Counted from the stretch's first letter, positions 17,100 to 26,111 are shown. The stretch: 64,000 bases of DNA from Hyphomonas jannaschiana VP2 (GCF_000685215.1 NZ_ARYJ01000012.1:1-64000), one strand, 5' to 3'. Notes: a model not told the origin generated them from the letters alone. A program made the numbers and translations.

Positions 17100-18530
17100 A
17101 TGAGACCTGTTGCCCTCGTTGCCATAGGCGCGCTTGCCGCCTGCCAGATGATGACCGCGGCCGCCGAGACGCCCGCCGACCGGGAAGCGGAGATCCTGAA
17201 AACGGCGACCTCGCTGGCCAATGCCGGGACGTGGGACAATGTCGGCCTGCAGTTTGTCGAGGACCTGACAACCGAGATCGGCCCGCGCCTTGCCGGTTCC
17301 CCGGACGAGAAACGCGCACGCGACTGGGCTGTCGCGGAGCTGACGGAAATGGGCTTTGCGAATGTCCATGTCGAAGACTTCACCGTGCCTTACTGGAAGC
17401 GCACGCACGAAACCGCGCGTGTGGTGGGCGCCAGTGCCCAGCCGCTGATCATCACGGCACTTGGCGGCAGCGCGCCGACCCCCGAAGGCGGGCTGGAAGC
17501 TGACATCGTCCGCTTCGAACTCCTGGCCGACATGCTGGCCGCGGATGACGTGGACGTTGCCGGGAAGATCGTTTTCATCGACGAATACATGACCCGCACC
17601 CAGACGGGCGCGGGCTATGGCCTGGCTGTTGCGAAGCGCGCGGCCTGCCCGAAAGCGGCGGCAGCGAAAGGCGCGGTCGCCTGCCTGATCCGGTCTGTCG
17701 GAACAGATCATTTCCGCCGCCCGCATACAGGCGGGATAGACCGGCGCGGCCCGGACGGCGTGGCAAAGCCGATGGGGCCGATCCCGGCCGCGGCGCTGTC
17801 TGCGCCGGACGGTGACCAGCTGGCCCGCCTGCTGGAGCGGGGGCCGGTGACCGTCAATCTCGACATTGGTGTCGAGACGGCTGATGCCGCGCCCTCCGGC
17901 AACGTCATTGCCGAGGTCGAAGGCGGCGCCAACAAGGACGAGATCGTGCTGCTCGGCTGCCACCTCGACTCCTGGGACCTCGGCACCGGCGCCATTGATG
18001 ACGGGGCCGGTTGCGGCATCGTTGTCGGCGCGGCCAAGCTGATCGACCAGCTGCCCGGCAAGCCGGACCGGACGATCCGTGTCGTGCTCTACGGGTCTGA
18101 AGAGATCGGCCTGTTCGGCGGCGATGCCTATGCCCGTCAGCATGCAGATGAACTGGACAAGCATGTCCTCGCTTCGGAAAGCGACCATGGTGCGAGCTAT
18201 ATCTGGCAGTTCCAGACCAAATTCGGCGAAGGTGCGCTGGATTACGCGAACAAGATCCAGGGCGTGCTGGCCCGCTATGGCGTTGCGGCCGGCGACAATC
18301 TGGCAGGCGGCGGGCCTGACATCGGCGTGCTGGCGCGCTCTGGTGTGCCGGTCGTGACCCCGGCGCAGGATGGCTGGGACTATTTCGACTATCACCACAC
18401 GCCCGACGACACGTTTGACAAGATCGAGCCGGATGCCTTCCGCCAGAATGTCAGCGTCTATGCCGCCTTCGCCTATATCGCGGCGGAGTCCGGCTGGGAC
18501 TTCCGCAAGCCGGCCGACCCGGAAGAATAG
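17100..18530 (+). CDS. M28 family zinc aminopeptidase, predicted lipoprotein
   Basis: This 476-residue protein starts with a lipoprotein-type signal (LAAC, Cys15). It has a PA-like insert at about 130-255 and an M28 domain: HLDSWDLGTGAIDDGAG (His288, Asp300), GSEEIGLFGG with the catalytic and metal Glu pair, ESDHGA, and DYHHTPDDT. These give a complete dizinc aminopeptidase site. It should release N-terminal residues from peptides in the periplasm. Confidence 0.93.
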   Translation: MRPVALVAIGALAACQMMTAAAETPADREAEILKTATSLANAGTWDNVGLQFVEDLTTEIGPRLAGSPDEKRARDWAVAELTEMGFANVHVEDFTVPYWKRTHETARVVGASAQPLIITALGGSAPTPEGGLEADIVRFELLADMLAADDVDVAGKIVFIDEYMTRTQTGAGYGLAVAKRAACPKAAAAKGAVACLIRSVGTDHFRRPHTGGIDRRGPDGVAKPMGPIPAAALSAPDGDQLARLLERGPVTVNLDIGVETADAAPSGNVIAEVEGGANKDEIVLLGCHLDSWDLGTGAIDDGAGCGIVVGAAKLIDQLPGKPDRTIRVVLYGSEEIGLFGGDAYARQHADELDKHVLASESDHGASYIWQFQTKFGEGALDYANKIQGVLARYGVAAGDNLAGGGPDIGVLARSGVPVVTPAQDGWDYFDYHHTPDDTFDKIEPDAFRQNVSVYAAFAYIAAESGWDFRKPADPEE

Positions 18531-18536
18531 GCGGCC

Positions 18537-19067
18537 ATGGCGCCGCGGCAGCGGATCGGCCCGGCCCTAGGCGCCGTGCTGGAAGGGCTGAAACTGGCCC
18601 GGCGGGAATTTGAAGGCAGCACCGCAGACCCGCCGCGCCAGCGCTGGGTACCGGTGGCGCTGGTCTCGGCGCTGCAGGCCGGGCTTGTCGCTGCGCTCTC
18701 CGGTTATGAAAGTGCGGGGGAGGGGGATGTGACAGACCCCGCCCAGCCGGACCGGACGGCGCCGGTCGCGCTCCTGCTGCGCCGGGCCCGGTCAACCGAG
18801 TACCTGAACCCGCCGGAATTGCTGGAACTGCCCGGACGCACAGTCCGTGACATCGAAACATTGGTGACTGCCCGCAATGCCGTGCTGCACGGACCGGACG
18901 TCTCCGAAATCCCTGTGAGGAACGATGCGTACCATTCCGTCCTGCAGGTCCTGCAACAGGTTTGTCTTATGCATCCGGCATTCCCGGTAGAGGAGCACGG
19001 AATACTGCTCGCCCTGATCCGGGATGAAATTTCCGCATTTGAACGGGCGCTGGCCGGAACTGGTTAA
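18537..19067 (+). CDS. Small protein with a HEPN-like RNAVLH motif, function unknown
   Basis: I do not recognise this 176-residue protein as a named family. It is mostly helical by composition. Residues 109-119 (LVTARNAVLHG) match the R-x4-H pattern (Arg113, His118) typical of HEPN-domain proteins, many of which are RNases or nucleic-acid-associated toxins. The similarity rests on a short motif. No MNT-type antitoxin gene is adjacent. It starts seven bases after the peptidase gene and is probably co-transcribed with it. Confidence 0.65.
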   Translation: MAPRQRIGPALGAVLEGLKLARREFEGSTADPPRQRWVPVALVSALQAGLVAALSGYESAGEGDVTDPAQPDRTAPVALLLRRARSTEYLNPPELLELPGRTVRDIETLVTARNAVLHGPDVSEIPVRNDAYHSVLQVLQQVCLMHPAFPVEEHGILLALIRDEISAFERALAGTG

Positions 19068-19102
19068 TGTGCAGGTCATGATCTTTCGGCAAGACTGGCC
19101 GG

Positions 19103-20338
19103 ATGATGCCCGATTCCCGCGTATCCTCTTTCGGTGCCCGGCTTGTCCGCGCCCTGGCACCGGCGGTTTCGCTGCTGCTGCTTGCGGCTGCGGCGCCGGA
19201 CACATTTTCGCGCGAAGAACTCGAAGCGCTGGAGTCGGAAAAGCGCGTCGCCGAGCAGAAACTGGCAGCCCTTCAGGCGAGCGGCGAGGATGCGCAAAAA
19301 GACCTCAAGAATGTCGACGCCGAACTGATCGCGGCGGCCATGGAATCCCGCCGGCGTGAGGATCAGGCAGCTGAGGCCGAAAAGAGCCTCGCCGATCTCG
19401 GAACCCGCCGGATCACGGCGCAGATGCGGCTACTGGAAGACCAGCAGGCGTTGGAAGACCTGCTCGCGGCGCTGGCGGCGTCGAACCGGCGCAAGCCGCC
19501 CGCACTGGTGATCTCTCCCGGCAAGGCGAATACGGCGGTGCGACGGGCGATCCTTATGAGTGAAACGACCCCAAGGCTCGCTGCGCGGACCGAAACAGTC
19601 CGCGCCGAAATTGATGAGCTGAATACGCTGGAGCGCCGGATCCGGGGCGAAAAGGCCCGGTTGGAAGCCGCCGAAGCGACGCTCGCCCTGAAACAGGTGG
19701 AGATCGAACGCCTCGCTGCCGCCAAGCGGGGTGCCTTCGAGGACCTGTCTGGCGACATCGCCAGGCTGAAATCACGTTCCGCTGAGCTTGGCGCGCAGGC
19801 CGACACGCTTCGGAACCTGCTGCGCGCGCTGGAATCCGACGCGCCGACCGCGCCGGGTGTGAAACCGTCGCTCCGGCCGCGCCTTGTTTCATCCTCACCC
19901 AGTGCGCCAGCGACCAAACCTGTCTCTCCTGCGACCCGCCCGCTTGGCAAGGCGGCGCTGGGCGGTCTGGAGCAACCGGTTTCCGGCAATGTGCTGCATT
20001 CCTTCGGCGACAAGCTCAACACCGGCGGAAAAGCCGAATGGATCACCTTCACGACCCGGGCCGAGGCGCAGGTTACCGCACCGGTGGCGGGTACGGTCGA
20101 ATATGCCCGTCCATTCCGGTCTTACGGCACAATGCTAATTTTGCGGACGAGTGACGGATACCATGTTATTCTGTCCGGAATGAGCCGTATCTACGTCACC
20201 GAAGGCCAGAAAGTGGCCACGGGCGAGCCGGTAGGCCGTATGCCTGACCGGTCAGACCCGCCTCCGGAACTCAATATGGAATTGAGACTTGGCGACACGG
20301 TCATGAATCCTGCAGACTGGTTACCAAGACGCGGATGA
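19103..20338 (+). CDS. envC: EnvC-like murein hydrolase activator
   Basis: The 411-residue protein has a signal peptide, two long coiled coils (about 37-130 and 170-250), a Pro/Ser-rich linker, and a C-terminal LytM domain. The catalytic HxH is replaced by LNMEL and the canonical HxxxD is missing, as in EnvC, which activates amidases rather than cutting peptidoglycan. It heads the envC-ctpA-YibQ-rppH cluster and its TGA overlaps the ctpA ATG (ATGA). Confidence 0.92.
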   Translation: MMPDSRVSSFGARLVRALAPAVSLLLLAAAAPDTFSREELEALESEKRVAEQKLAALQASGEDAQKDLKNVDAELIAAAMESRRREDQAAEAEKSLADLGTRRITAQMRLLEDQQALEDLLAALAASNRRKPPALVISPGKANTAVRRAILMSETTPRLAARTETVRAEIDELNTLERRIRGEKARLEAAEATLALKQVEIERLAAAKRGAFEDLSGDIARLKSRSAELGAQADTLRNLLRALESDAPTAPGVKPSLRPRLVSSSPSAPATKPVSPATRPLGKAALGGLEQPVSGNVLHSFGDKLNTGGKAEWITFTTRAEAQVTAPVAGTVEYARPFRSYGTMLILRTSDGYHVILSGMSRIYVTEGQKVATGEPVGRMPDRSDPPPELNMELRLGDTVMNPADWLPRRG

Positions 20339-21696
20339 GGTCACTCATGAAAGAGGTTTGGAACATGCGTTCATTGATGATTGGCACCGGTGTTGGTTTG
20401 ATCCTCGGCGCGACGGCTGTCGGCCTGTCCGCGATCGCCGCACCACAGAGCGCGCCGCCGCCTTCCGATCCACGCACGGTAACCTATCAACAGCTTGAAT
20501 TGTTTGCAGAAATTCTGGCTCGCGCCCGTCAGGACTATGTCACGGAGATCGACGAGCCGGAAGCCATGGAAGCGGCCATCAACGGCATGCTGACCTCGCT
20601 GGACCCGCATTCCGGCTATCTGAATGCCGACGATTTCAAATCCATGCAGGTGCAGACGTCCGGCGAATATGGCGGTCTCGGCATTGAAGTGACGATGGAA
20701 GACGGCTTCGTGAAAGTTATTTCACCCATGGACGACACGCCCGCCAGCCGGGCCGGGATTCAGCCGGGCGACCTGATTACTGCCATCAATGGCCAGCCGA
20801 TCATCGGCAAGACCCTGAATGACGCGGTCAAGGAAATGCGCGGCGAGCAGGGCACGCAGATCGACATTACCGTGCTGCGCGAAGGCGTCGACCCGTTCGA
20901 CGTGACGCTGACTCGCGAAGTCATTGAACAGAAATCCGTGACCTGGGAGCTCGACGAGGACGATATTGGCTATATCCGTATCTCCACCTTCAACGAGCGC
21001 ACCACCCCTCTGCTGGAAGCAGCCGTGAACGGCATCTCCGAAGAGACCGGCGGGCGTCCGCGCGGCATTGTCATTGACTTGCGCAACAATGGTGGCGGCC
21101 TGCTCGACCAGGCCGTGTCGGTCAGCGACATGTTCCTGTCGGGCGGCGAAGTTGTCTCCACGCAGGGGCGGCGCGCGGCGGACATGGAAAGCTACATGGC
21201 GCACAATGGCGAAGTGTTCAAAGGCGTGCCGATGATCGTACTGATCAACGGCGGGTCGGCTTCGGCTTCCGAAATCGTGGCCGGCGCCCTGCAGGACCGC
21301 CGCCGCGCGACCATTGTCGGCACGACCAGCTTCGGCAAGGGATCGGTCCAGACGGTGATCCCGCTGGGCGCAGATCGCGGGGCGCTGCGCCTGACCACGG
21401 CGCGCTACTACACTCCGTCCGGCCACTCGATCCAGGCGCTCGGTATCGAACCGGATGTCTCGATCTCACCGGCCCGTCTGACCGAGGAAGAGCTGGCGAA
21501 GATCAAGCGCTTCTCCGAAGCAGACCTGCCGCATGCCCTTCAGAACGAGGAAGGTGCAGAGCGCCGCGCCCTTCAGATGCCGGACGAGCAGCCGCCGGAA
21601 GGCTATGAAGGCAAGGACTTCCAGCTGGAACGCGCGAAGCAGATGTTGAAGGACGGTGCCATCACCGCAAGCAACGGCCTGAAACGCGCCGGATAA
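20335..21696 (+). CDS. ctpA: S41 family C-terminal processing protease CtpA
   Basis: This 453-residue periplasmic protease has an N-terminal signal or anchor, a PDZ domain (about 95-180), and an S41 catalytic domain. The nucleophile is in NGGSASASEIVAGALQD and the general-base lysine in TSFGKGSVQT. Such proteases trim C-termini and regulate cell-wall enzymes. The ATG at 20335 overlaps the envC stop. An internal ATG at 20365 has a better AAAGAGG ribosome site ten bases upstream and may be the real start. Confidence 0.94.
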   Translation: MRSLMKEVWNMRSLMIGTGVGLILGATAVGLSAIAAPQSAPPPSDPRTVTYQQLELFAEILARARQDYVTEIDEPEAMEAAINGMLTSLDPHSGYLNADDFKSMQVQTSGEYGGLGIEVTMEDGFVKVISPMDDTPASRAGIQPGDLITAINGQPIIGKTLNDAVKEMRGEQGTQIDITVLREGVDPFDVTLTREVIEQKSVTWELDEDDIGYIRISTFNERTTPLLEAAVNGISEETGGRPRGIVIDLRNNGGGLLDQAVSVSDMFLSGGEVVSTQGRRAADMESYMAHNGEVFKGVPMIVLINGGSASASEIVAGALQDRRRATIVGTTSFGKGSVQTVIPLGADRGALRLTTARYYTPSGHSIQALGIEPDVSISPARLTEEELAKIKRFSEADLPHALQNEEGAERRALQMPDEQPPEGYEGKDFQLERAKQMLKDGAITASNGLKRAG

Positions 21697-21703
21697 CAGC
21701 ATT

Positions 21704-21734
21704 CGGTTAACCTTCGTTTGCAACCTGTTAACCG
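21704..21734. promoter_or_regulatory. Perfect inverted repeat CGGTTAAC-n15-GTTAACCG
   Basis: Eight-base arms at 21704-21711 and 21727-21734 flank a 15-base spacer, about 57 bases before the YibQ-type gene. Each arm includes GTTAAC, itself a palindrome. No T-run follows, so an operator or RNA hairpin is more likely than a terminator. Confidence 0.5.
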
Positions 21735-21790
21735 GATTGAGGCAAATCTGGTCGTTCACAGTCGACTGGATTTGATTACGAGGTTGCCAC

Positions 21791-23113
21791 ATGGCAAATC
21801 GCCGGGATGCTGAGCCGTCACCGCTGCGCGCAGGCGTCATGCATACGGGTCTCAGCCTGTTGGTGTTCGGCGGGATCGCAGGCGCGCTCGGCGCTGGTAT
21901 GTACCTCATGGGCGATCCGTCGGAGGCCGGTCCGAAACAGACCCTGGCCCTGTTCGAGACCCAGGACACGGCCGCCCCGCCGCTCAAGACCCGCCTGAAG
22001 ACCGACATCGCCACAGCGAACCTGTCGATCGAAACGCCAGACTACAGCGAAGAGGGTGGATCGGGTGATCTGCCGGAGTCCGGGCCGGACCTCGGCATCG
22101 ACGCACCGGAGGAAACCCGCACAGCGCAGCTCGAAGCGGACCTGCCCGCCGGGCAGGGAGATGCTGACGAGGCTGGTGTTCGCATCAATGGCAAACTGGT
22201 CAAGCCCGGCGAATCCTATGGGGAAGTCACCCGGATCGTCTCGCTGGAGCGCGCGCCCATCGCCGGCATGACCGAGCGGCTGAACGGCATGACGCTGCCG
22301 CGCATCTCGCCGGATGGTCTTGCCCCGGCCGATGCCTATGCCCGGCCCTTCATCAATCCCGGTGACAAGCCGGTCGTGGCGATCGTGGTCGGCGGGCTTG
22401 GCATCAATGCCACGCACACACGCTCTGCCATCGATGAATTGCCGCCGGAAGTGACACTGTCTTTCGCGCCGGATGCCACCAGCCTGCAGACCTGGATCAA
22501 TCGTGCTCGCGCGGCCGGTCATGAAGTGCTGATCGAGACGCCGATGGAGGCCTATGATTACGGCCGGATGAAAATGCATCCGCTGACCCTGCTGGCCAGC
22601 GAGGATGAGGCCCGCAACCGGGCACGGCTCGACCGGATCCTAAGCCGCTCGACAGGCTATTTTGGCCTGATCAATTCGCAGGGCTCCAAGATCGGTGACG
22701 ATGATGCTGCGATGAAGCCGGTCCTGCAGGCGGTCTCAGACCGCGGCCTGGCCTTCATCGATGATGGCGGTCTCAATGCTGCCCATATGAAACAACTCTC
22801 CGGTGAGACCGGCCTGCGCTATGTGCGCGCCGATTCCGCGATTGATGCGAAACTGTCGGCAGAGGAAATCTCGTCCGAGTTCATGGAGCTGGAAAGTCAG
22901 GCGCTGAAGAATGGCGCGGCACTGGGCTCCGGCTTTGCCTTCCCGATCACGATCGAGATGGTGAAGACCTGGACGGCGGGGCTGGACCAGAAAGGCATCG
23001 TCCTGGCGCCGGTCTCTGCTCTGGCGGCGGCGCCTCCCCCGCCGGAAATTCCCAGTGAAGACAGTGTTCGCACTGGCAGCCTTGAGCTGCCTCCTGTAAA
23101 TCCTCACGGGTGA
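21791..23113 (+). CDS. Divergent polysaccharide deacetylase family protein (YibQ/DUF610)
   Basis: The 440-residue protein has one N-terminal membrane helix (about 20-40), an acidic low-complexity linker, and a divergent polysaccharide deacetylase domain from about residue 195. Recognisable segments are VAIVVGGLGIN, LSFAPDATSLQTW, ETPMEAYDYG and LAFIDDGGLN. The family is envelope-associated and usually follows ctpA, as here. Deacetylase activity is unproven. GAGG lies nine bases before the ATG, and the stop overlaps the rppH GTG start. Confidence 0.9.
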   Translation: MANRRDAEPSPLRAGVMHTGLSLLVFGGIAGALGAGMYLMGDPSEAGPKQTLALFETQDTAAPPLKTRLKTDIATANLSIETPDYSEEGGSGDLPESGPDLGIDAPEETRTAQLEADLPAGQGDADEAGVRINGKLVKPGESYGEVTRIVSLERAPIAGMTERLNGMTLPRISPDGLAPADAYARPFINPGDKPVVAIVVGGLGINATHTRSAIDELPPEVTLSFAPDATSLQTWINRARAAGHEVLIETPMEAYDYGRMKMHPLTLLASEDEARNRARLDRILSRSTGYFGLINSQGSKIGDDDAAMKPVLQAVSDRGLAFIDDGGLNAAHMKQLSGETGLRYVRADSAIDAKLSAEEISSEFMELESQALKNGAALGSGFAFPITIEMVKTWTAGLDQKGIVLAPVSALAAAPPPPEIPSEDSVRTGSLELPPVNPHG

Positions 23114-23625
23114 CACAGGTAAAGCAAGACCCCGACCGCTATCGCGCCAATGTTGGCCTGGCCCTCTTTTCGAAGGCCGGGCACGTCTTCATTGGCCGCC
23201 GCATCAATGGACGCGGCTCCTTTCAGTGGCAGATGCCCCAAGGCGGCGTCGACAAGGGCGAAGACCCGGCCGAAGCCGCCCTGCGTGAGCTGGAAGAAGA
23301 AGTCGGCGTGCCGGCCAAACTCGTCGACACGCTGCAGGAAACCGAAGACTGGCTTTACTACGACTTCCCGCCGGATCTGAAGAAGCGCCTGCCGGGGCCT
23401 TATCTCGGCCAGCGGCAGAAATGGTTCGCTTTCCGCTTCAAGGGATCTGACAGCGATGTGCGGCTGGACCGGCACACGCCGGAATTCGATGCCTGGCGCT
23501 GGGCCCGGCTTGAGGAGACGCCTTCGCTGGTCGTGCCTTTCAAACGTGCGGTCTATGCCGAAGTGGCTGTCCGGTTCGAACGCTGGACGGCGCCGGTCCT
23601 CGGCGGCAAGGTGCCTCAGGGCTGA
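23110..23625 (+). CDS. rppH: RNA pyrophosphohydrolase RppH
   Basis: RppH removes pyrophosphate from mRNA 5' ends and so triggers RNA decay. The 171-residue protein has a full Nudix box (about 45-67) containing GGVDKGEDP and RELEEEVGV, plus the RppH-typical YRANVGLALF and GQRQKWFAFRF. It starts at a GTG overlapping the previous stop (GTGA), so its translation is coupled to the YibQ-type gene. Confidence 0.95.
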   Translation: MTQVKQDPDRYRANVGLALFSKAGHVFIGRRINGRGSFQWQMPQGGVDKGEDPAEAALRELEEEVGVPAKLVDTLQETEDWLYYDFPPDLKKRLPGPYLGQRQKWFAFRFKGSDSDVRLDRHTPEFDAWRWARLEETPSLVVPFKRAVYAEVAVRFERWTAPVLGGKVPQG

Positions 23626-23649
23626 GGCTGGACACAGGCCAGAGGAGGG

Positions 23650-24432
23650 ATGGGCATGTCAAAGACCCTGTTGATGATTCACGGCGTCGGATGCGGCGGC
23701 GACGTCTGGGACCGGATGATCCCGTTCTTTGAGGCAGACGGCTGGACGTGCGAGGCGCCGACCCTGTTTCCGGGCCGAAGGGTCAAATCGAACCCGCCCC
23801 AGTCGCTCAGCGAACTTGGCATCGACGATTATATCTCTGCCATGTCTGCGAAGGCGAAAGAGATCGAAAAAACGACCGGGGAGAAACCGGCCGTGATCGG
23901 TCATTCCATGGGCGGCCTGATTGCGCAGGTTCTGGCCGAAAAGGGGGATGTGTCGCAGGCCGTGTTCCTGACGCCTGCCCAGCCCAAGGGCTGCGCCGTC
24001 ATCGGGCCGAGCGTGGCGATCACCTTCCTCAATATCCTGATCCAGCAGAACCGGAAGAAATCCTACAAGGTCTGGCGGACAGGCTTCGATTTCGGGGTGA
24101 CGAACTGTGTGCCCAAGCGGCTGCGCGAAGACATCTATGCTGAGGCGCTCTACGATTCCGGAAAAGTCTATGGCGACCTGACCGACGGCGTGGAAGTCGA
24201 CGAGTCGAAGATCAAAATCCCGACCCTGACAATCGCGGCCGGCAAGGACCGGGCGACGCTGGCCTCGGCCGTCCGCAAGGTCGCCGAGAAATACAGCCGC
24301 GCGCCCGTCGCCGGTGATTTCCTGGAGTATCCGAAGAACGGACACTGGATCGTCGATGAACCGGGAACGGACAAAGTCGCTGCCGACATTGCCGGCTGGC
24401 TGGAGCGCACACGTGCAAAGGAAACCGCATGA
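23650..24432 (+). CDS. Alpha/beta hydrolase
   Basis: The 260-residue cytosolic protein has LMIHGVGCGGDVW (oxyanion region), the nucleophile elbow GHSMGG, AGKDR for the acid, and NGHW for the catalytic histidine. The substrate is unknown. GAGGAGG lies upstream, and a second in-frame ATG two codons later could also start it. Its TGA overlaps the ATG of the aminotransferase, beginning a three-gene coupled operon. Confidence 0.9.
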   Translation: MGMSKTLLMIHGVGCGGDVWDRMIPFFEADGWTCEAPTLFPGRRVKSNPPQSLSELGIDDYISAMSAKAKEIEKTTGEKPAVIGHSMGGLIAQVLAEKGDVSQAVFLTPAQPKGCAVIGPSVAITFLNILIQQNRKKSYKVWRTGFDFGVTNCVPKRLREDIYAEALYDSGKVYGDLTDGVEVDESKIKIPTLTIAAGKDRATLASAVRKVAEKYSRAPVAGDFLEYPKNGHWIVDEPGTDKVAADIAGWLERTRAKETA

Positions 24433-25358
24433 TGGAAGACGACGCCCACGGCGTTCATGATTATCTCACCGACCCACGCAATGCGGACATTCTCATCTCG
24501 GTGAATGGCGAATTGAAGAAACGGGACGAAGCGGTCGTCTCTGTTTTCGACAGCGGTTACATTCTGGGTGATGGCGTCTGGGAAGGTTTGCGGGTCATGG
24601 ATGGCGGCATCGCCTTCCTGCCGGAACACCTGAAACGCCTCTGGGCGGGCGCCAAGACGATCGACATGGACATCGGCCTGACGAAGGATGAGCTGACCGC
24701 GCGGTTGGTCGACTGCCTGAAGGCCAACGGCATGGATGATGGCGTCCATATCCGCCTTATGGTCACGCGGGGGATCAAGAAGACCCCTTATCAGGGGCCG
24801 CGCTTCACCATCACCAAGCCGACCATTGTGATCATCCCGGAATACAAGACGCCGGTGCCGGAGATCGTGAACGCGGGCGTGACGCTGTTCACGGTACATG
24901 TGCGCCGGACCGGCCCGGCCGAGCAGGACCAGAAACTGAACTCGCACTCGAAGCTGAACTGCATCCTCGCCTGTATCCAGGCGGACAAGGCCGGCGCCGA
25001 CGAGGCGCTGATGCTCGACCCGATGGGTTTTGTCGCGACCTGCAATTCCACCCACTTCTTCATCGTGCGCGACGGGGAAGTGTGGACCAGCCCGCCGGAA
25101 TACTGTCTTGGCGGCATCACGCGCGGCAATATCATCCACGTCTGCCGTGAGGCAGGCATTCCGGTGTTCGAGAAACGCTTCTCCCTGTTCGATGTCTATT
25201 CGGCAGACGAGGCCTTCATCACCGGCACGTTCGCGGGCGTCACGCCTGTGCGTGAGGTGGACGGACGATCCATCGAAACCATCGATGGTCCGGTCTCGCA
25301 GAAGATCCGCGAAGCCTACAAGGCGCTTCAGGCCCGCAGCCTGACCCCGATCGCATGA
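24429..25358 (+). CDS. Class IV PLP-dependent aminotransferase (branched-chain/D-amino-acid type)
   Basis: The 309-residue fold-type IV enzyme has VFDSGYILGDGVWEGLRV near the N-terminus, the PLP lysine in NSHSKLNC (Lys175), and the phosphate-binding FITGTFAGVTPV. It could act on branched-chain amino acids, D-amino acids or aminodeoxychorismate. The usual IlvE signatures are not exact, so I leave the substrate open. It is coupled to genes on both sides by ATGA overlaps. Confidence 0.9.
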   Translation: MMEDDAHGVHDYLTDPRNADILISVNGELKKRDEAVVSVFDSGYILGDGVWEGLRVMDGGIAFLPEHLKRLWAGAKTIDMDIGLTKDELTARLVDCLKANGMDDGVHIRLMVTRGIKKTPYQGPRFTITKPTIVIIPEYKTPVPEIVNAGVTLFTVHVRRTGPAEQDQKLNSHSKLNCILACIQADKAGADEALMLDPMGFVATCNSTHFFIVRDGEVWTSPPEYCLGGITRGNIIHVCREAGIPVFEKRFSLFDVYSADEAFITGTFAGVTPVREVDGRSIETIDGPVSQKIREAYKALQARSLTPIA

Positions 25359-26095
25359 GTGTGGACATGACGCAGACGATCCGGATCGCCATGTGGTCCG
25401 GCCCGCGCAACATGTCGACGACGATCATGCGCAGTTTCGGCGCGCGGCCGGAAGCCGTCTGCGTGGACGAGCCTTTCTATGCCGCCTGGCTGGCCGCGGC
25501 GGGGGAGGTGCACCCGATGCAGGAAGAGATCCTCGCCTCCCAATCGTCCGATCCGGCGGTTGTCGCGCGCGAATTGCTGGCCCCGCTGCCACCGGGCAAG
25601 ACGCTGCAATACCAGAAGCAGATGACCCACCACATGCTGGAGAGCTTCCCGCTCGATTGGGTGAGCGGTGTGCGCCACGCGTTCCTCGTGCGCCATCCCG
25701 GACGGGTGATTGCGTCCTATACGAAGAAAATGGGCGATGTCAGCCTCGACGCCATCGGCGTGCCCCAGCAGGAGCGGCTGTATCGGGAAATCACCGAACG
25801 GACGGGCAAAGCCCCGCCGGTTGTGGATTCCGACCAGCTGCTGGCTGACCCGCCTGAAGTCCTGCCGCGCCTTTGCGACGCGCTCGGCATCGACTGGGAC
25901 CCGTCCATGCTCGGCTGGGCACCAGGAGCGAAGCCGGAAGACGGTGCCTGGGCACCACACTGGTATGATGCGGTCTGGAAGTCTTCCGGCTTCGGCCCGC
26001 CGCCCGGCGACCGGCCGGTTCTGGAAGGCAAGGCGGCCGACATAGAAAAAGAGGCGCTCGAAAGTTACGAGCGCCTCCTTCAAAATCACGTTTGA
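25355..26095 (+). CDS. Sulfotransferase-like P-loop protein
   Basis: The 246-residue protein has the PAPS-type loop MWSGPRNMSTTIMRSF (about 13-28) and the second signature LVRHPGRVIASY (about 112-123), which mark the sulfotransferase superfamily. Acceptor and true activity are unknown. It is the last gene of the hydrolase-aminotransferase-sulfotransferase operon. Its last 50 bases include a perfect hairpin that, on the other strand, is the terminator of folE. Confidence 0.85.
   Translation: MSVDMTQTIRIAMWSGPRNMSTTIMRSFGARPEAVCVDEPFYAAWLAAAGEVHPMQEEILASQSSDPAVVARELLAPLPPGKTLQYQKQMTHHMLESFPLDWVSGVRHAFLVRHPGRVIASYTKKMGDVSLDAIGVPQQERLYREITERTGKAPPVVDSDQLLADPPEVLPRLCDALGIDWDPSMLGWAPGAKPEDGAWAPHWYDAVWKSSGFGPPPGDRPVLEGKAADIEKEALESYERLLQNHV
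26046..26077 (-). terminator. folE terminator embedded in the end of the sulfotransferase gene
   Basis: GAGGCGCTCG and CGAGCGCCTC form a perfect ten-base stem around a seven-base loop. On the minus strand the stem is followed by TTTTTCT. It lies 35 bases past the folE stop, so it fits folE transcription. The same bases encode residues near the sulfotransferase C-terminus. Confidence 0.88.
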
Positions 26096-26111
26096 GACGG
26101 GGCTTCAGGCC

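Noticed and set aside
21704-21734. CtrA box
   Set aside because: The TTAA cores are 21 bases apart instead of the eleven expected for TTAA-n7-TTAA.
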